Source: Nitratireductor pacificus pht-3B (GTDB lineage Bacteria > Pseudomonadota > Alphaproteobacteria > Rhizobiales > Rhizobiaceae). Taken from it: a DNA stretch of 64,000 bases. A program made the translations under genes and the position numbers. Every line of letters begins with the position of its first letter. Within the stretch, counting starts at the first letter, position 1. The DNA lies in assembly GCF_000300335.1 (NCBI RefSeq), contig NZ_AMRM01000005.1:1-64000 (forward strand). Reading direction: 5' to 3'. Positions 1 through 9,354 of the stretch are shown piece by piece. The notes beneath the pieces were generated by a model that saw nothing but the letters and a program-made list of their open reading frames with translations, searched no databases and was not told where the DNA came from.

Positions 1-99
1 GACGCTTTCGCCGCCCGTCTTCCCGGTCTCCCCAAAGGGAGCGTTCTTTGACATCACCCGGCGGACCGCCGCGCGGGAATGGAGAAGCTTGGCATGCCG

Positions 100-127
100 A
101 TGCTCCGGGCGATGAAGCCCGGAGCAT
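100..127 (-). terminator. Hairpin downstream of the large outer-membrane protein gene
   Basis: Two perfect 11-base arms, ATGCTCCGGGC and GCCCGGAGCAT, enclose a 6-base loop (GATGAA). The hairpin begins 48 bases past the stop codon of the minus-strand outer-membrane protein gene, so it is placed to end or protect that mRNA. There is no clear T tract on either strand, so classical intrinsic termination is unproven; an RNA-stabilising 3' hairpin is the alternative. Confidence 0.45.
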
Positions 128-174
128 GGCTGGAAATGACCGATACTCATTTGCCCGGAAGGCGTGCTCCGCCG

Positions 175-3100
175 TCAGAACTTCCCGACGATGTTGAGGA
201 ACGGTCCCCTGTCGTCGAGCGTCAGATCGCGCAGATCATCGGAGAAGCGTCCGAAATTGTAACCCGCGCCGACCTTGAAGTTGTTTCCGACATGCCGGTA
301 GACCGCAGCCAGGGCGCCATAGTCCGTCGACTTGATGTCCGGCAGGAAGAAGGCCCTGCCCTCGAGCAGCGCGTCCCAGTTCTTCACGATATGCAGGTCG
401 GTCCGCACGATGCCGAGATGGGCGGTCGATTCCTCCCAGGCGCCGAAGGCCCCGCCGCTGTTGCGCAGGCGAATCTCGCCCATGCGCATGGCGTATTTGC
501 CGCCGATCGTCAGCCACGGCAACAGATCGTAATTCACGTCCGCCGAAACGATGTGGCTGCGCTGTTCCGGTCCGTTGGTCGACCGCGACAGCCCGCTGAT
601 CTGGTCTCTGGCCGGCAGGTTGTGCAGATAGGTGTAGCGGAACAGGGCGTTGACCAGGTCGTTGTCGATGGGCCGGTAAGCATAGCCGACGGACCCTTCG
701 ATATAGTCGCCATGGTAGTATCCGCCGGCATCCGTATCCGTGATGACGGCATCGACATTGGCGAGCACCCGGCCGCTTTCATCGTGCTGCCAGGTGCCGC
801 CGGCGCTGACCAGATAGACGTTGCGGTTGCGGCTGGCGTCGTCGGAACGCTCGAAACGCGCCTCGCCGCGCAGACGCGAACTCAGGCCGAGTTCCTCCTC
901 CCGGTATCCCAGGCTGAGCGAACCCGCGTAGCGCTCGAAATCGGCATACTCCCGACCGGTCGTCGCGTTGATGCGCCTGTCCTCGACATCGCCGGCTTCG
1001 AAACCGGCGTCGATGGTCCAGACCGGGTCCGGCGTATAGACGACGCCATAGGTCTGGGCGAGCGTCGTGCGACGCCCGAACAGATCGTAATTCGCCTCCG
1101 AATAGGCCGAGGTGACGTCGTTGAGGCGCTTCTTCACGCCCGCGACGATCGCGCCACGGTCATGGCCGACGAGATCGTAACCGTAATTGTCGTCGTTGGA
1201 GCGGTCCGGGTCGAGCCGGTAGCCGAGATAGTAGTGGTCGTCGACGGTCGGATCGTAGGTCAGGGCGGCCAGGCCGCCAAAGCCGCTCGGCCCCCAGGAC
1301 ACTTCGGCCTCGGCGCCGATCCTTTCCGTAAGCATCATTTCGGCGCCGACACCGTAGCGGTCGTTCTTCTTGACGTCGCCCTTCCGATCGAAGGTCGCCT
1401 GCATGAAGCCGTAGTACAGCGTGTCGGCGCTCTCGCGGTAGTCGATCCGGACACCCGCATCCATCCGCGAGCCGTCCTGTCCGGACTTCCCGGCAAGAAT
1501 AGAGCTCGGCGAACAGAGCTTGGAGTAAGAGATGCCGAATGCGGCCTTCCAATAGGCGTCGAAGACCCAGCTGAAGGACGTCTCGACCTCCTTGCGACGA
1601 CGGCCCTCGTCATTGCGATAATCGTCATAGTTCAGGTTGAAATCGATGTTCTGAGTCAGCGGAAGTTCCGCATGGGCGCCCCAGACCCGCTCATCGACCG
1701 TGATCTGCTCGGTGACGCTGGAGAACCCGGCTTCCTTGCTCTCGTAATACCCGCCGATCTTGCCCGGCAGGGCCGCATTGATATCCTTCATGTCCATCTG
1801 TCCGCGGACGATCCAGGCGGCAGCCTTCCGGCCGGCGAGGCCGGCGCTCGGGGTATCGGAGATCGTCAGGCCGCCATCGGTCGAACGCGAAATGCCGAAG
1901 CCCGGACCTTGCGAATAGGCTATCTCGCCGTCGAGATAGGTCGTTTCGGAGCGTCGAATGCGCACGTCCGCGCCATAGGCCTTGTGATCGGCAACCCCGG
2001 TCCTGTCGATCATGCCGGTCACGCCGAACCGCAGGCTGTTCCGCAGCCAGCGTTCGGCGCGCCCGCCGAACACATAGTCGTCGGTTTCCCCGGCGCGCGC
2101 CCGGTATTCATACTGGGCGACGATATAGGCCGCATCACCGCCCAACGCGCCGTCGCGCACCGGTCCGCGGGCGGCGCTGGCCTGGGAGAGCGGTCTGCTG
2201 AGGATCACCACGCCCTGCAGGTAGTCGATGGAATAGTCCTCGCCATAGGCCAGGGCACGACGATCGATGACGCGTCCCGTAATCTTGTCGCGATACTCCA
2301 GGTGCAGGGTCTCCGATCCCTCAATGACCCTCTGTCTCTTCAGGAAATAGGCCGAACCGCCGGTGCCCAGGAACTCGTCGCGCTGCGGCAGGGTTTCCGG
2401 CTGGGCGGCGAAGGCCGTCGCCTGGAACCTGGGTTCCCCGAACGCGGTGTTGCCGGACGACCGCAGCACGGTGCTGCCGCCGTACAGTCCACGGTCCACC
2501 TGCAGATAGCGGGTTCCCGAGATCCTGGTCTTGTAATTGCCCCACATGACGTGGCTGTCGCCACGCTCGAGCCTGACGTAGAACTTGCCGTTGGTCGGAG
2601 CGTCGTCGACCGATTTGGAATCGTCGCCATAGACCGGATAGTACTTGTCCGGATCGATGCGCCGCAGCAATTCTCTCGGATCGCGCGCATCCAGGTCCCT
2701 GAACAGCCGCTTGATCTCGTTCTCACCGGTATCCGCGGCGGCGGTCAGCAGGAATTTCCCCTTGATCTTGCCGCGCAGATAGAAGGCCAGGCGGCCGCTC
2801 TGCCAGACCTTGTCGTACTCGCCGGAGCGGACATCCTCGATGCCGATGTCGCCCGTGCGCTTGCCAACCGTGAAATCGGCGAGTGCCACATAGAACCAGT
2901 CGTTGGTCGGAATGTTGACGTCGCGGCTGAAGTAGAGGCCGCCGCCCTTCGACGCGCCATCCACCGCGATCTCGACGACATGCTGGCCGGGCGGCAGGAT
3001 GCGCTGGGTGACAAAGGCGCCGTTCGCATCGAGCGGAACCATCTCGTCGAAGGCGACGATGCCATATCCCTCCGGCACGTTGCGACCGTAGATGGTGACC

Positions 3101-4035
3101 GCACCGCCATATACCGGGATGTTGCGGAAGGCAGTCCTGTCTTCCGCCCGTCCCGGCGCGATCGCGTCGCCCCGATAGGGATCGACCTCGTTGTAGCCGG
3201 CGGAAAGGGGCAGAGGAACCGTCTCGTCGAAACGACCCCGGTCATCGTAAACGCGCAGAACGTAGCTGTAGTCGCCGCCCGGATCGGCGGGCATCACCCA
3301 TCCCGCTTCCGAGTTGACCCGGACGGGCAGCACGATGATGGGGCTGCTGGAGTGCTTGCGACGATTGTCGTAGACGCGGATTTCCGCGCGCTTCACGAAA
3401 GCCGGATAGTTGGATGTCGCGTAGAACTGCACGGGTTCGCCGGGGCGATAGGCGTTGCGCATCGACACGGTGGAAACGTTCAGCAGCGGCTCCTGATCGA
3501 GGCCGTCGAACTTCACCTGGATGTCCACCGCATTGAGATCGACATCCGTCTTGCGCTGCTTGTCGACCGGCCGTCCGTCTGCATCGACGCCAAAGGCGCC
3601 CTCGTTGTGGATGACGCCATTCTCATCGACCACCTGGCCATCCACCGAGATGCTGAAGGGAATCGACGCCCTGTCGCCCGAAGGCGCCCATTCCGTGTTC
3701 TCGCCGATGCGCAACCGGCCGGTTTCGCTGTTGTCGAGCGCCTTGCCCCGCAGATTGCTCGCGCAGGCGACGCCCTGGCAGAGATGTCCCAGATCGACAA
3801 GCGACGGAACCTCCTCTCCCTTGTAGACCGGCAGTTCCCCAGCACCATCGTATACGGGCTGCCCGTCGAAAATCGCGGCTCTCGCCGAGCCGGGCTCCGG
3901 TTCATGGATCGGTGGTTCCGGTATTGGTTCGTAACCATCGCGGAGATCAGCAGCAACGCCCGGATCAGCGCACATCGCCATGGCGAAGGACATGGCGCTG
4001 GTTGCAAGAAGAATGCGAGTTCGTGAACGTTTCAT
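175..4035 (-). CDS. Very large outer-membrane beta-barrel protein, function unknown
   Basis: A 1286-residue exported protein. The chosen ATG at 4035 follows a GGAAA-type ribosome site and opens a good signal peptide (MKRSRTRI, then a hydrophobic stretch, cleavage near AA-D at about residue 30). An in-frame ATG 84 bases upstream would put a charged extension before the signal peptide. After the signal comes a Pro/Glu-rich linker (about 32-50), then Ig-like or adhesin-like beta modules to about residue 400. The rest is a long series of alternating aromatic and polar strands typical of outer-membrane barrels, ending in a C-terminal Phe (IVGKF), the usual barrel insertion signal. Proteins of this build occur in alphaproteobacteria, often near very large repeat proteins. 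I cannot name substrate or partner: no TonB box or plug domain was recognised, so a TonB receptor role is not supported. A hairpin follows the stop codon. Confidence 0.8.
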   Translation of the reverse strand: MKRSRTRILLATSAMSFAMAMCADPGVAADLRDGYEPIPEPPIHEPEPGSARAAIFDGQPVYDGAGELPVYKGEEVPSLVDLGHLCQGVACASNLRGKALDNSETGRLRIGENTEWAPSGDRASIPFSISVDGQVVDENGVIHNEGAFGVDADGRPVDKQRKTDVDLNAVDIQVKFDGLDQEPLLNVSTVSMRNAYRPGEPVQFYATSNYPAFVKRAEIRVYDNRRKHSSSPIIVLPVRVNSEAGWVMPADPGGDYSYVLRVYDDRGRFDETVPLPLSAGYNEVDPYRGDAIAPGRAEDRTAFRNIPVYGGAVTIYGRNVPEGYGIVAFDEMVPLDANGAFVTQRILPPGQHVVEIAVDGASKGGGLYFSRDVNIPTNDWFYVALADFTVGKRTGDIGIEDVRSGEYDKVWQSGRLAFYLRGKIKGKFLLTAAADTGENEIKRLFRDLDARDPRELLRRIDPDKYYPVYGDDSKSVDDAPTNGKFYVRLERGDSHVMWGNYKTRISGTRYLQVDRGLYGGSTVLRSSGNTAFGEPRFQATAFAAQPETLPQRDEFLGTGGSAYFLKRQRVIEGSETLHLEYRDKITGRVIDRRALAYGEDYSIDYLQGVVILSRPLSQASAARGPVRDGALGGDAAYIVAQYEYRARAGETDDYVFGGRAERWLRNSLRFGVTGMIDRTGVADHKAYGADVRIRRSETTYLDGEIAYSQGPGFGISRSTDGGLTISDTPSAGLAGRKAAAWIVRGQMDMKDINAALPGKIGGYYESKEAGFSSVTEQITVDERVWGAHAELPLTQNIDFNLNYDDYRNDEGRRRKEVETSFSWVFDAYWKAAFGISYSKLCSPSSILAGKSGQDGSRMDAGVRIDYRESADTLYYGFMQATFDRKGDVKKNDRYGVGAEMMLTERIGAEAEVSWGPSGFGGLAALTYDPTVDDHYYLGYRLDPDRSNDDNYGYDLVGHDRGAIVAGVKKRLNDVTSAYSEANYDLFGRRTTLAQTYGVVYTPDPVWTIDAGFEAGDVEDRRINATTGREYADFERYAGSLSLGYREEELGLSSRLRGEARFERSDDASRNRNVYLVSAGGTWQHDESGRVLANVDAVITDTDAGGYYHGDYIEGSVGYAYRPIDNDLVNALFRYTYLHNLPARDQISGLSRSTNGPEQRSHIVSADVNYDLLPWLTIGGKYAMRMGEIRLRNSGGAFGAWEESTAHLGIVRTDLHIVKNWDALLEGRAFFLPDIKSTDYGALAAVYRHVGNNFKVGAGYNFGRFSDDLRDLTLDDRGPFLNIVGKF

Positions 4036-4817
4036 TGTGACGTTTCCAATATCTTTTCTGCTGACGGTGTTGACGGCCAGCTCCATCTCGACGCATCCAC
4101 GTTTCACGATCTTCGCCACAACGTTCTGGTGCGTTGTGCTGACGGACGCCGCGCGCCGGGCGGCCAGTTCAAAGGCGGCGGGTCGAATAGGTTTGACTGG
4201 GGGCGTTCCCTGCTCGGGGCTGCGCGCGCCGGGCTGCGGTGCCTGGCCGACAGGGGATACAGGCGCGGGAAAGCCGCACCTGCGCTCCTAGGCAAAAGCT
4301 GCCGGTCCCTCCTCGGAAACTCCGAAGCTGCGTTCTCGTCCCCGCAATGGAAAAGGAATGCGGTCGGCAGTGCGTTTCGATCATGATCAGCCCGTTCAAT
4401 GCTTGCGAGGCGTCGCATTGGTCGACCGCCGCAATTTCTGTACGCGCTAGACACGGGACAAACCGGCACCGACCGGCCGGCCAGAGCACTGCTGAAAGGG
4501 ATAAGCGGAAAGGGACCTGCTGAGCAGTTTCTATAGGCATCGTTACGGTAAACGGAGCGCATGCCTGATCTTAAGGCACTGTTTTTATTCTATTATCTTC
4601 CATGAATACTGCGGAAACCCGCTTATTCGCGCATCATCTCGATACGCATCGGGCCGCAGGCGGCTCGGCGTTCGGTGCATTTCACGGCGCGCCGAGGCCG
4701 ACCGAAGCAAGGGAAATGGCGGTGCTGGCTGCGGGATTTCACTGACTTCGCATCCCGAAACCGTCTATAAAGCCACCAGGACCGACAGCCGCTTCCATCG
4801 CAGGGGGAAAATCGCCG
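4036..4817. other. Long gene-poor divergent intergenic region
   Basis: About 780 bases separate the outer-membrane protein (leftward) and the carboxylase (rightward). The open frames here have atypical composition (runs of Arg, Ser and Cys), no ribosome sites and no recognisable family, so I do not call them. The region turns AT-rich after about 4530 and holds a terminator-like hairpin at 4562-4590 on the plus strand. It also holds the imperfect palindrome CGTTACGGTAAACG (about 4541-4554), roughly similar to ACGT-type operators of branched-chain acyl-CoA genes. A small RNA or long leader is possible. Confidence 0.5.
4562..4590 (+). terminator. Weak terminator-like hairpin in the intergenic region
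   Basis: TGCCT and AGGCA (4562-4566 and 4574-4578) can pair around a 7-base loop, followed by CTGTTTTTATT. This is the layout of a weak intrinsic terminator on the plus strand, yet no annotated gene ends just upstream. It may close a small RNA or short leader transcript. The 5-bp stem is short, so the call is tentative. Confidence 0.3.
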
Positions 4818-6767
4818 ATGTTCGAGAAAATCCTGGTCGCCAATCGCGGCGAGATCGCCGTTCGCGTGATGCAGACCGCGAAGCGATTGGGCATCGCCAC
4901 GGTGGCGGTCTATTCGGATGCCGACCGTGCGGCGCTGCATGTGAGAACCGCCGACGAAGCGGTGCATATCGGAGCGGCGCCCGTCGGCGAGAGCTATCTC
5001 GACGGCGACCGGATCATTCGGGCAGCGCTCGACACCGGTGCGCAGGCGATACACCCGGGCTACGGCTTCCTTTCGGAGAACCCCGACTTCGTCGAGAAGG
5101 TGGAAGCGGCAGGCCTGATCTTCATCGGCCCCTCCTCCAAGGCCATCCGCGCCATGGGACTGAAGGACGCCGCCAAGCGGCTGATGGAGCGGGCCGGCGT
5201 GCCGGTCGTTCCGGGCTATCACGGCGACACGCAGGCGCTGGTCGCGCTGGCCGCCAAGGCCAACGAGATCGGCTATCCGGTGCTGATCAAGGCGCGCGCC
5301 GGCGGCGGCGGCAAGGGCATGCGGCTGGTCAGCGATCCGAATGCCTTTCCCGAGGCGCTGGCGGCCGCCCAGCGCGAGGCGAAGGCCGCCTTCGGTGACG
5401 AGCATGTGCTGGTGGAGAAATACATCCAGACGCCGCGGCACATCGAAGTCCAGGTGTTCGGCGACAATCACGGCAATGCCGTTCACCTCTTCGAACGCGA
5501 CTGCTCGGCGCAGCGCCGCCACCAGAAGGTCATCGAGGAAGCGCCGGCGCCCGGCATGAACGAGGCGACGCGCCAAGCCATGACGGAAGCCGCTGTAAAG
5601 GCCGCAAAGGCGATCTCCTATAGCGGCGCCGGCACGATCGAGTTCATCGTCGATGCCTCGGAGGGCCTGCGCCCCGACCGCTTCTGGTTCATGGAGATGA
5701 ACACCCGCCTGCAGGTCGAGCATCCGGTGACGGAGATGATCACCGGCATCGATCTGGTGGAATGGCAGCTTCGCGTCGCCGCCGGCGAGCAGTTGCCGCT
5801 GGCGCAGGAGGAGATCACGGCGACCGGTCATGCGGTCGAGGCCCGGATCTATGCCGAGGACGCGACCCGCGACTTCCTGCCGGCGACGGGCACGCTGCAC
5901 CATCTGAAATTTCCCGCCCGCGTCGACGGAGCGGCGCTGCGGGTCGATGCCGGGGTGACGGCGGGCGACACGATCTCTCCCTACTATGACCCGATGATCG
6001 CGAAGCTGATCGTCCACGCCGGATCGCGGACAGCGGCGCTCGAGGCCCTGGCGACGGCGCTCGAGGCGACCGAAGTGGCCGGCTCGACGGTCAATCTCGG
6101 GTTTCTGGCACGGCTGGCGCGCGACGAGGATTTCGTCGCCGCCAATCTCGAGACGGGGCTGATCGGCCGCAAGCAGGCGGCGCTCACGACGATGGCCCCG
6201 CCCCTCGCCCGGCATGTGGCAAGCGCGGTCGCGGCCACCAGCCAGCGTCCGGAAGCCGGCCACGAAGCCGATCCGTTCTCGGGGATTTCGGGATACGGAC
6301 ATTTCGGCGCCATCGCGCATCGGCGCGTGCTGCAACGCGGCGACGAGACGATCAGCGCTTCGGTCACCGCACGGCCGGACGGGGCGCTTTCCATCTCGGT
6401 GGGCGACGACGAGCGCACGCGGCCGATCATCGTGCCGCGCGGCGACGCCGGCCGCGTGGCCCGCTGGCCCGGTCATGTGACGGTGTTCGAGCGCGCCGAC
6501 GGGCTGACTTTCCAGGTTCCCGACCCGCTGCAGATGGCGGGCGACGCGGCGGCGGGCGACCGGCTGAGCGCGCCGATGCCCGGACTGGTCAAGCTGGTGC
6601 GGGCCGCCATAAACGAGACGGTCAAGAAGGGTCAGCCGCTGCTGGTTCTCGAGGCGATGAAGATGGAGCACACGATCACGGCGCCGCATGACGGCGTGAT
6701 CGCCGAGATCGCCACCGAGGGAGCGCAGGTGAACGACGGCGCGACGCTGGTGCGCTTCGAGGAATAA
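4818..6767 (+). CDS. mccA: Biotin-dependent acyl-CoA carboxylase alpha subunit, probably 3-methylcrotonyl-CoA carboxylase
   Basis: A 649-residue biotin carboxylase plus biotin carrier subunit. It carboxylates its own biotin with ATP and bicarbonate and hands CO2 to a partner carboxyltransferase. The N-terminal biotin-carboxylase domain starts MFEKILVANRGEIA. The ATP-grasp glycine loop AGGGGKGM is at about 161-168 and the catalytic EMNTRLQVEH at about 291-300. A middle linker follows, then a carrier domain whose biotin site is AMKM (Lys about 615). Signatures such as LMERAGVPVVPGYHGD, QRRHQKVIEEAPAPG and the ANLETGLI-type segment fit the methylcrotonyl (leucine degradation) subunit better than propionyl-CoA carboxylase. 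AGGGGGAAA precedes the ATG. No beta subunit, isovaleryl-CoA dehydrogenase or HMG-CoA lyase gene lies in the window, so the partner is encoded elsewhere. Family certain; substrate assignment about 75%. Confidence 0.85.
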   Translation: MFEKILVANRGEIAVRVMQTAKRLGIATVAVYSDADRAALHVRTADEAVHIGAAPVGESYLDGDRIIRAALDTGAQAIHPGYGFLSENPDFVEKVEAAGLIFIGPSSKAIRAMGLKDAAKRLMERAGVPVVPGYHGDTQALVALAAKANEIGYPVLIKARAGGGGKGMRLVSDPNAFPEALAAAQREAKAAFGDEHVLVEKYIQTPRHIEVQVFGDNHGNAVHLFERDCSAQRRHQKVIEEAPAPGMNEATRQAMTEAAVKAAKAISYSGAGTIEFIVDASEGLRPDRFWFMEMNTRLQVEHPVTEMITGIDLVEWQLRVAAGEQLPLAQEEITATGHAVEARIYAEDATRDFLPATGTLHHLKFPARVDGAALRVDAGVTAGDTISPYYDPMIAKLIVHAGSRTAALEALATALEATEVAGSTVNLGFLARLARDEDFVAANLETGLIGRKQAALTTMAPPLARHVASAVAATSQRPEAGHEADPFSGISGYGHFGAIAHRRVLQRGDETISASVTARPDGALSISVGDDERTRPIIVPRGDAGRVARWPGHVTVFERADGLTFQVPDPLQMAGDAAAGDRLSAPMPGLVKLVRAAINETVKKGQPLLVLEAMKMEHTITAPHDGVIAEIATEGAQVNDGATLVRFEE

Positions 6768-6930
6768 TTGCGTTCCCCGGCCGGCTGGACGCCGGCACGG
6801 CGATGGAGGCGACAGAGCAGTTCCCCCGTGGGTCCTGCCGGACAGATAGCATTGCGGGCCGTTCAGCGAGAACGCCGCCACGGCACCCGCGAGCGGGGTC
6901 TCTGCTCCCCGTTCGCCGCCTCAAATCCGG

Positions 6931-7197
6931 TCAATGCGTGGTCATCCATTCGCGGGCGCCGCGCAGCGCCTTCGCCAGATCGGTCTTCGACATGGTTCCG
7001 GCTACTTCCGAGCGCAGCTCCGCGGCGCGCTCGGAGCCCTTGATGGCGGCGATGTTGAACCATTTGTGAGCCGCCACCAGATCGACATCGCAGTCGCGGC
7101 CGGTCGCATACATCATTCCCAGTTGAAACAGCACATCGGCCTGGGTGGACGAACCGGCCGTGCCGAAGCCTGCTTCCTGAACGTCATAACGTGCCAT
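6931..7197 (-). CDS. Short Sel1-repeat protein
   Basis: An 88-residue protein with a single Sel1/TPR-like unit: ADVLFQLGMMYATGRD, followed by LVAAHKWFNIAAIKG, the typical alternating helix pair (about residues 18-55). A charged helix and the conserved-looking end AREWMTTH follow. Sel1-like repeats mediate protein-protein contacts; very short versions of about this length are common in rhizobia and have no known function. The start at 7197 is preceded by AGGGATC at suitable spacing; the longer open frame upstream lacks both family similarity and a ribosome site. No signal peptide or membrane segment, so probably cytoplasmic. It stands alone between the carboxylase and the iron importer. Confidence 0.8.
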   Translation of the reverse strand: MARYDVQEAGFGTAGSSTQADVLFQLGMMYATGRDCDVDLVAAHKWFNIAAIKGSERAAELRSEVAGTMSKTDLAKALRGAREWMTTH

Positions 7198-7481
7198 AAT
7201 CCAAGATCCCTGTTTTCTCTCCCGAGAGCTTTTGTTTCCCGCATCCGGGCTTGCTCTTCGATGGTTGCGAGAATGACGGGACCGCCTGAAATCGCCGTTA
7301 AATCTTGTGCTTAACTGGAGGAAAATAAAGTTCAAATTTTCAGTAAATGCCTGATTTCGTTAAGCATCGAAATCCGCGGCGGCGTGGGCTTCGCAGCGTT
7401 CAGGTCGGATTTCCCGTTAACTCCGGCAGCAAGATTCCGCTAACCACGCGCGCGGCTAAAGGAGACAGTTTTCTGAAATTT

Positions 7482-8318
7482 CTAGCCATGCCCCAGGCGG
7501 TCGCGGCGCGTCGGAACGGCTGCGAGCGGGATGCAATAGGGTCTTCCCGAGGCCTCCTCCCGGCGCACGATGCACTCGATGCCGAAGACCTCCTCGATCA
7601 GCTCCCGGCGGAAGACCTCATCCACCGGCCCGGAACCAGCCACACGGCCGCCGCTGAAGAATATGATCTCGTCGGCGAAGCGGGCGGCCAGATTGAGATC
7701 GTGCAGCACGACGACCACAGTCTTGCTTTCCTCGGTGCCGAGGCGCCGCACCAGCGAGAGGACTTCCAGCGCGTGGGCGATGTCGAGATGGTTGGTCGGC
7801 TCGTCGAGCAGAATGACGGGAGCCGCCTGCGCCAGGACCATGGCGATCCAGACCCGCTGCAATTGCCCGCCCGACAGGGTGCCGATGGCGCGGTCGGCGA
7901 GATGCGCCAGATTTGTGCTTTCCAGCGCGCCCGCCACGGCCTCGCGGTCGGCGCGCGCATCGGCGGAGAAGCCGCGGCGATGGGCGTAGCGGCCGAGAGA
8001 CACCAGATGCTCGACGGTCATCTCCTCCGGTGCGCTGGGGCTTTGCGTGAGCATGGCGACCTCGCGCGCCAGCGCCCTGGCGGGAAAGGCGGAGATGGGA
8101 CGGCCCCTGAGCAGGACATCGCCGGCCTCCGCCGGCAGCGTGGCGCGCATGGCGCGCAGCGCCGTCGACTTGCCGCAGCCATTGGGACCGCAAAGCGCGG
8201 TCAGGCGACCGGCGGCGATGGACAGGTCGAGGGATTCGAAGACGCGCTTGCCGGCGTAGCCGAGCGCGGCGCGGCGTAACTCGATTTCGGTACGGTCGGG
8301 TTTTTCACTGTCAGGCAT
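7482..8318 (-). CDS. Iron-siderophore type ABC importer ATPase (FecE/FhuC-like)
   Basis: A 278-residue ABC ATPase that powers import through the two permeases encoded upstream. Walker A is GPNGCGKST (44-52), the signature is LSGGQLQR, Walker B is VILLDEPTNHLD and the switch His lies in VVLHDLN. The LSGGQLQRVWIAMVLAQ region is typical of the FepC/FhuC/BtuD class that imports siderophores, haem or cobalamin. The gene is third in a minus-strand operon: its start overlaps the end of the preceding permease gene by 8 bases, implying translational coupling. The matching binding protein is encoded divergently at 10481. The class is clear; the ligand (ferric siderophore, dicitrate or haem) cannot be read from sequence. 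Confidence 0.9.
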   Translation of the reverse strand: MPDSEKPDRTEIELRRAALGYAGKRVFESLDLSIAAGRLTALCGPNGCGKSTALRAMRATLPAEAGDVLLRGRPISAFPARALAREVAMLTQSPSAPEEMTVEHLVSLGRYAHRRGFSADARADREAVAGALESTNLAHLADRAIGTLSGGQLQRVWIAMVLAQAAPVILLDEPTNHLDIAHALEVLSLVRRLGTEESKTVVVVLHDLNLAARFADEIIFFSGGRVAGSGPVDEVFRRELIEEVFGIECIVRREEASGRPYCIPLAAVPTRRDRLGHG

Positions 8319-9354
8319 GAACTCTTCCCGCGCGTAGCAAGATGAACAGAAAATACGGAGCGCCGATCACCGCGGTGACAGCGCCGGCCGGCACTTCGAG
8401 AGGGGCGAAAGCCAGGCGCACGACAAGATCGGCCGCCGTCACCATCGCCGCGCCAAGGAGCGCCGCGGCCACCGCCTGTCCGAAGGCGCGACCGCCGACG
8501 AGGAGCCGCGCGGCGTGCGGCGCGACCAGTCCGACAAAGCCGATCGCGCCGGCAAACGAGACCGCCGCCGCGGTCAGGCACGTGGCGAGCGCGAACAGCA
8601 TGAGCTGCGTCGCGCGCACCGGCAGGCCGGTGGCGGCGGCGCTCTGCTCGTCGAGCTCGAGCTGGTCCATGCGCCGGGTGAGCAGGAAGGCCAGCGGGAC
8701 CAGAAGCGCCAGCGCGCCGGCGAGCGTCGACAGGTCGCTCCAGCGCGCCTGATGCACCGAGCCGGCCAGCCATACCGCGGCCTGGCTGGCGCGGTGCACC
8801 GGTCCGTCGATCATGAACAGGGTGACGCCAGCCTTGGCGAGCGCGCCGAGCGCCACGCCGTAGAGGATCACCCGCAAAGGCGGCGCGCCCGTCCTGACCG
8901 CCAGAAGGACGACGGTCAGCGCGAACAGGAGCGCGCCGGAGGCCGCGGCAAGGGGCTGCCAGAGGATGCTGACGATGAGCGCATTCGATTCATTGCTGAA
9001 GAGCAGCAGGAAGACCATGACGCCCAGGGCCGCACCATCGACGATGCCGAGCACAGAGGGCGCGGCGAGCGCGTTCCGGGTCGCGCGCTGCAGCGCGAAT
9101 CCCGCCAAAGCCAGGGCCGCTCCGCAGAGCGCCGCCATCAGCATGCGCGGCATACGCAGCGACCAGACAATCACCGTGTCGGTGCGTTGCCCCTCGCCAA
9201 CCACCGCCAGAAGCACCCGGCCGACCGACATGGCCGAACTGCCGAAGCCGATGCTGGCAATCGCGAGCGCCGCCAGGACCAGCGCCAGAATCGCGAACTT
9301 GCCGCCGCGCTCGAGGATGGCGGCAGGCCGGGACGCGCCCGCGACAAGGCTCAT
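8311..9354 (-). CDS. Iron-siderophore type ABC importer permease (FecD-like)
   Basis: A 347-residue polytopic inner-membrane permease of the FecCD/BtuC family with about 9-10 hydrophobic segments. Family landmarks are LRMPRMLMAALCGAALALAG near residue 70-90 (the LRLPR-type motif), the AIGFVGLVAPHAARLLVG loop that docks the ATPase, and the C-terminal VPAGAVTAVIGAPYFLFIL. It would form a heterodimeric channel with the product of the next gene upstream. Its ATG overlaps the stop of that gene in an ATGA arrangement (9351-9354), and its own end overlaps the ATPase start by 8 bases. The order permease-permease-ATPase is that of fecCDE. Confidence 0.9.
   Translation of the reverse strand: MSLVAGASRPAAILERGGKFAILALVLAALAIASIGFGSSAMSVGRVLLAVVGEGQRTDTVIVWSLRMPRMLMAALCGAALALAGFALQRATRNALAAPSVLGIVDGAALGVMVFLLLFSNESNALIVSILWQPLAAASGALLFALTVVLLAVRTGAPPLRVILYGVALGALAKAGVTLFMIDGPVHRASQAAVWLAGSVHQARWSDLSTLAGALALLVPLAFLLTRRMDQLELDEQSAAATGLPVRATQLMLFALATCLTAAAVSFAGAIGFVGLVAPHAARLLVGGRAFGQAVAAALLGAAMVTAADLVVRLAFAPLEVPAGAVTAVIGAPYFLFILLRAGRVHA

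Noticed and set aside
1-54. Possible start of a leftward gene (ATG at 54, MSKNAPFGETGKTGG)
   Set aside because: Only 18 codons are visible, there is no ribosome site, and codon use is not informative at this length.
79-4026. A 1315-codon open frame on the plus strand, exactly antisense to the large outer-membrane protein
   Set aside because: The minus-strand product has a signal peptide, barrel strands, a C-terminal Phe and a ribosome site. The plus-strand product is an uninterrupted mix of Gly, Arg, Val and Asp without domains. Long antisense frames are common in high-GC genes.
4104-4562. A 152-codon leftward frame in the outer-membrane/carboxylase gap
   Set aside because: Arg/Ser/Pro-rich with no ribosome site or family. 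It overlaps the first codons of an alternative start region of the neighbouring gene.
4623-6881. A 752-codon minus-strand open frame antisense to the carboxylase gene
   Set aside because: The plus-strand protein shows complete biotin-carboxylase and carrier motifs; the antisense frame is Arg/His-rich and unrecognisable.
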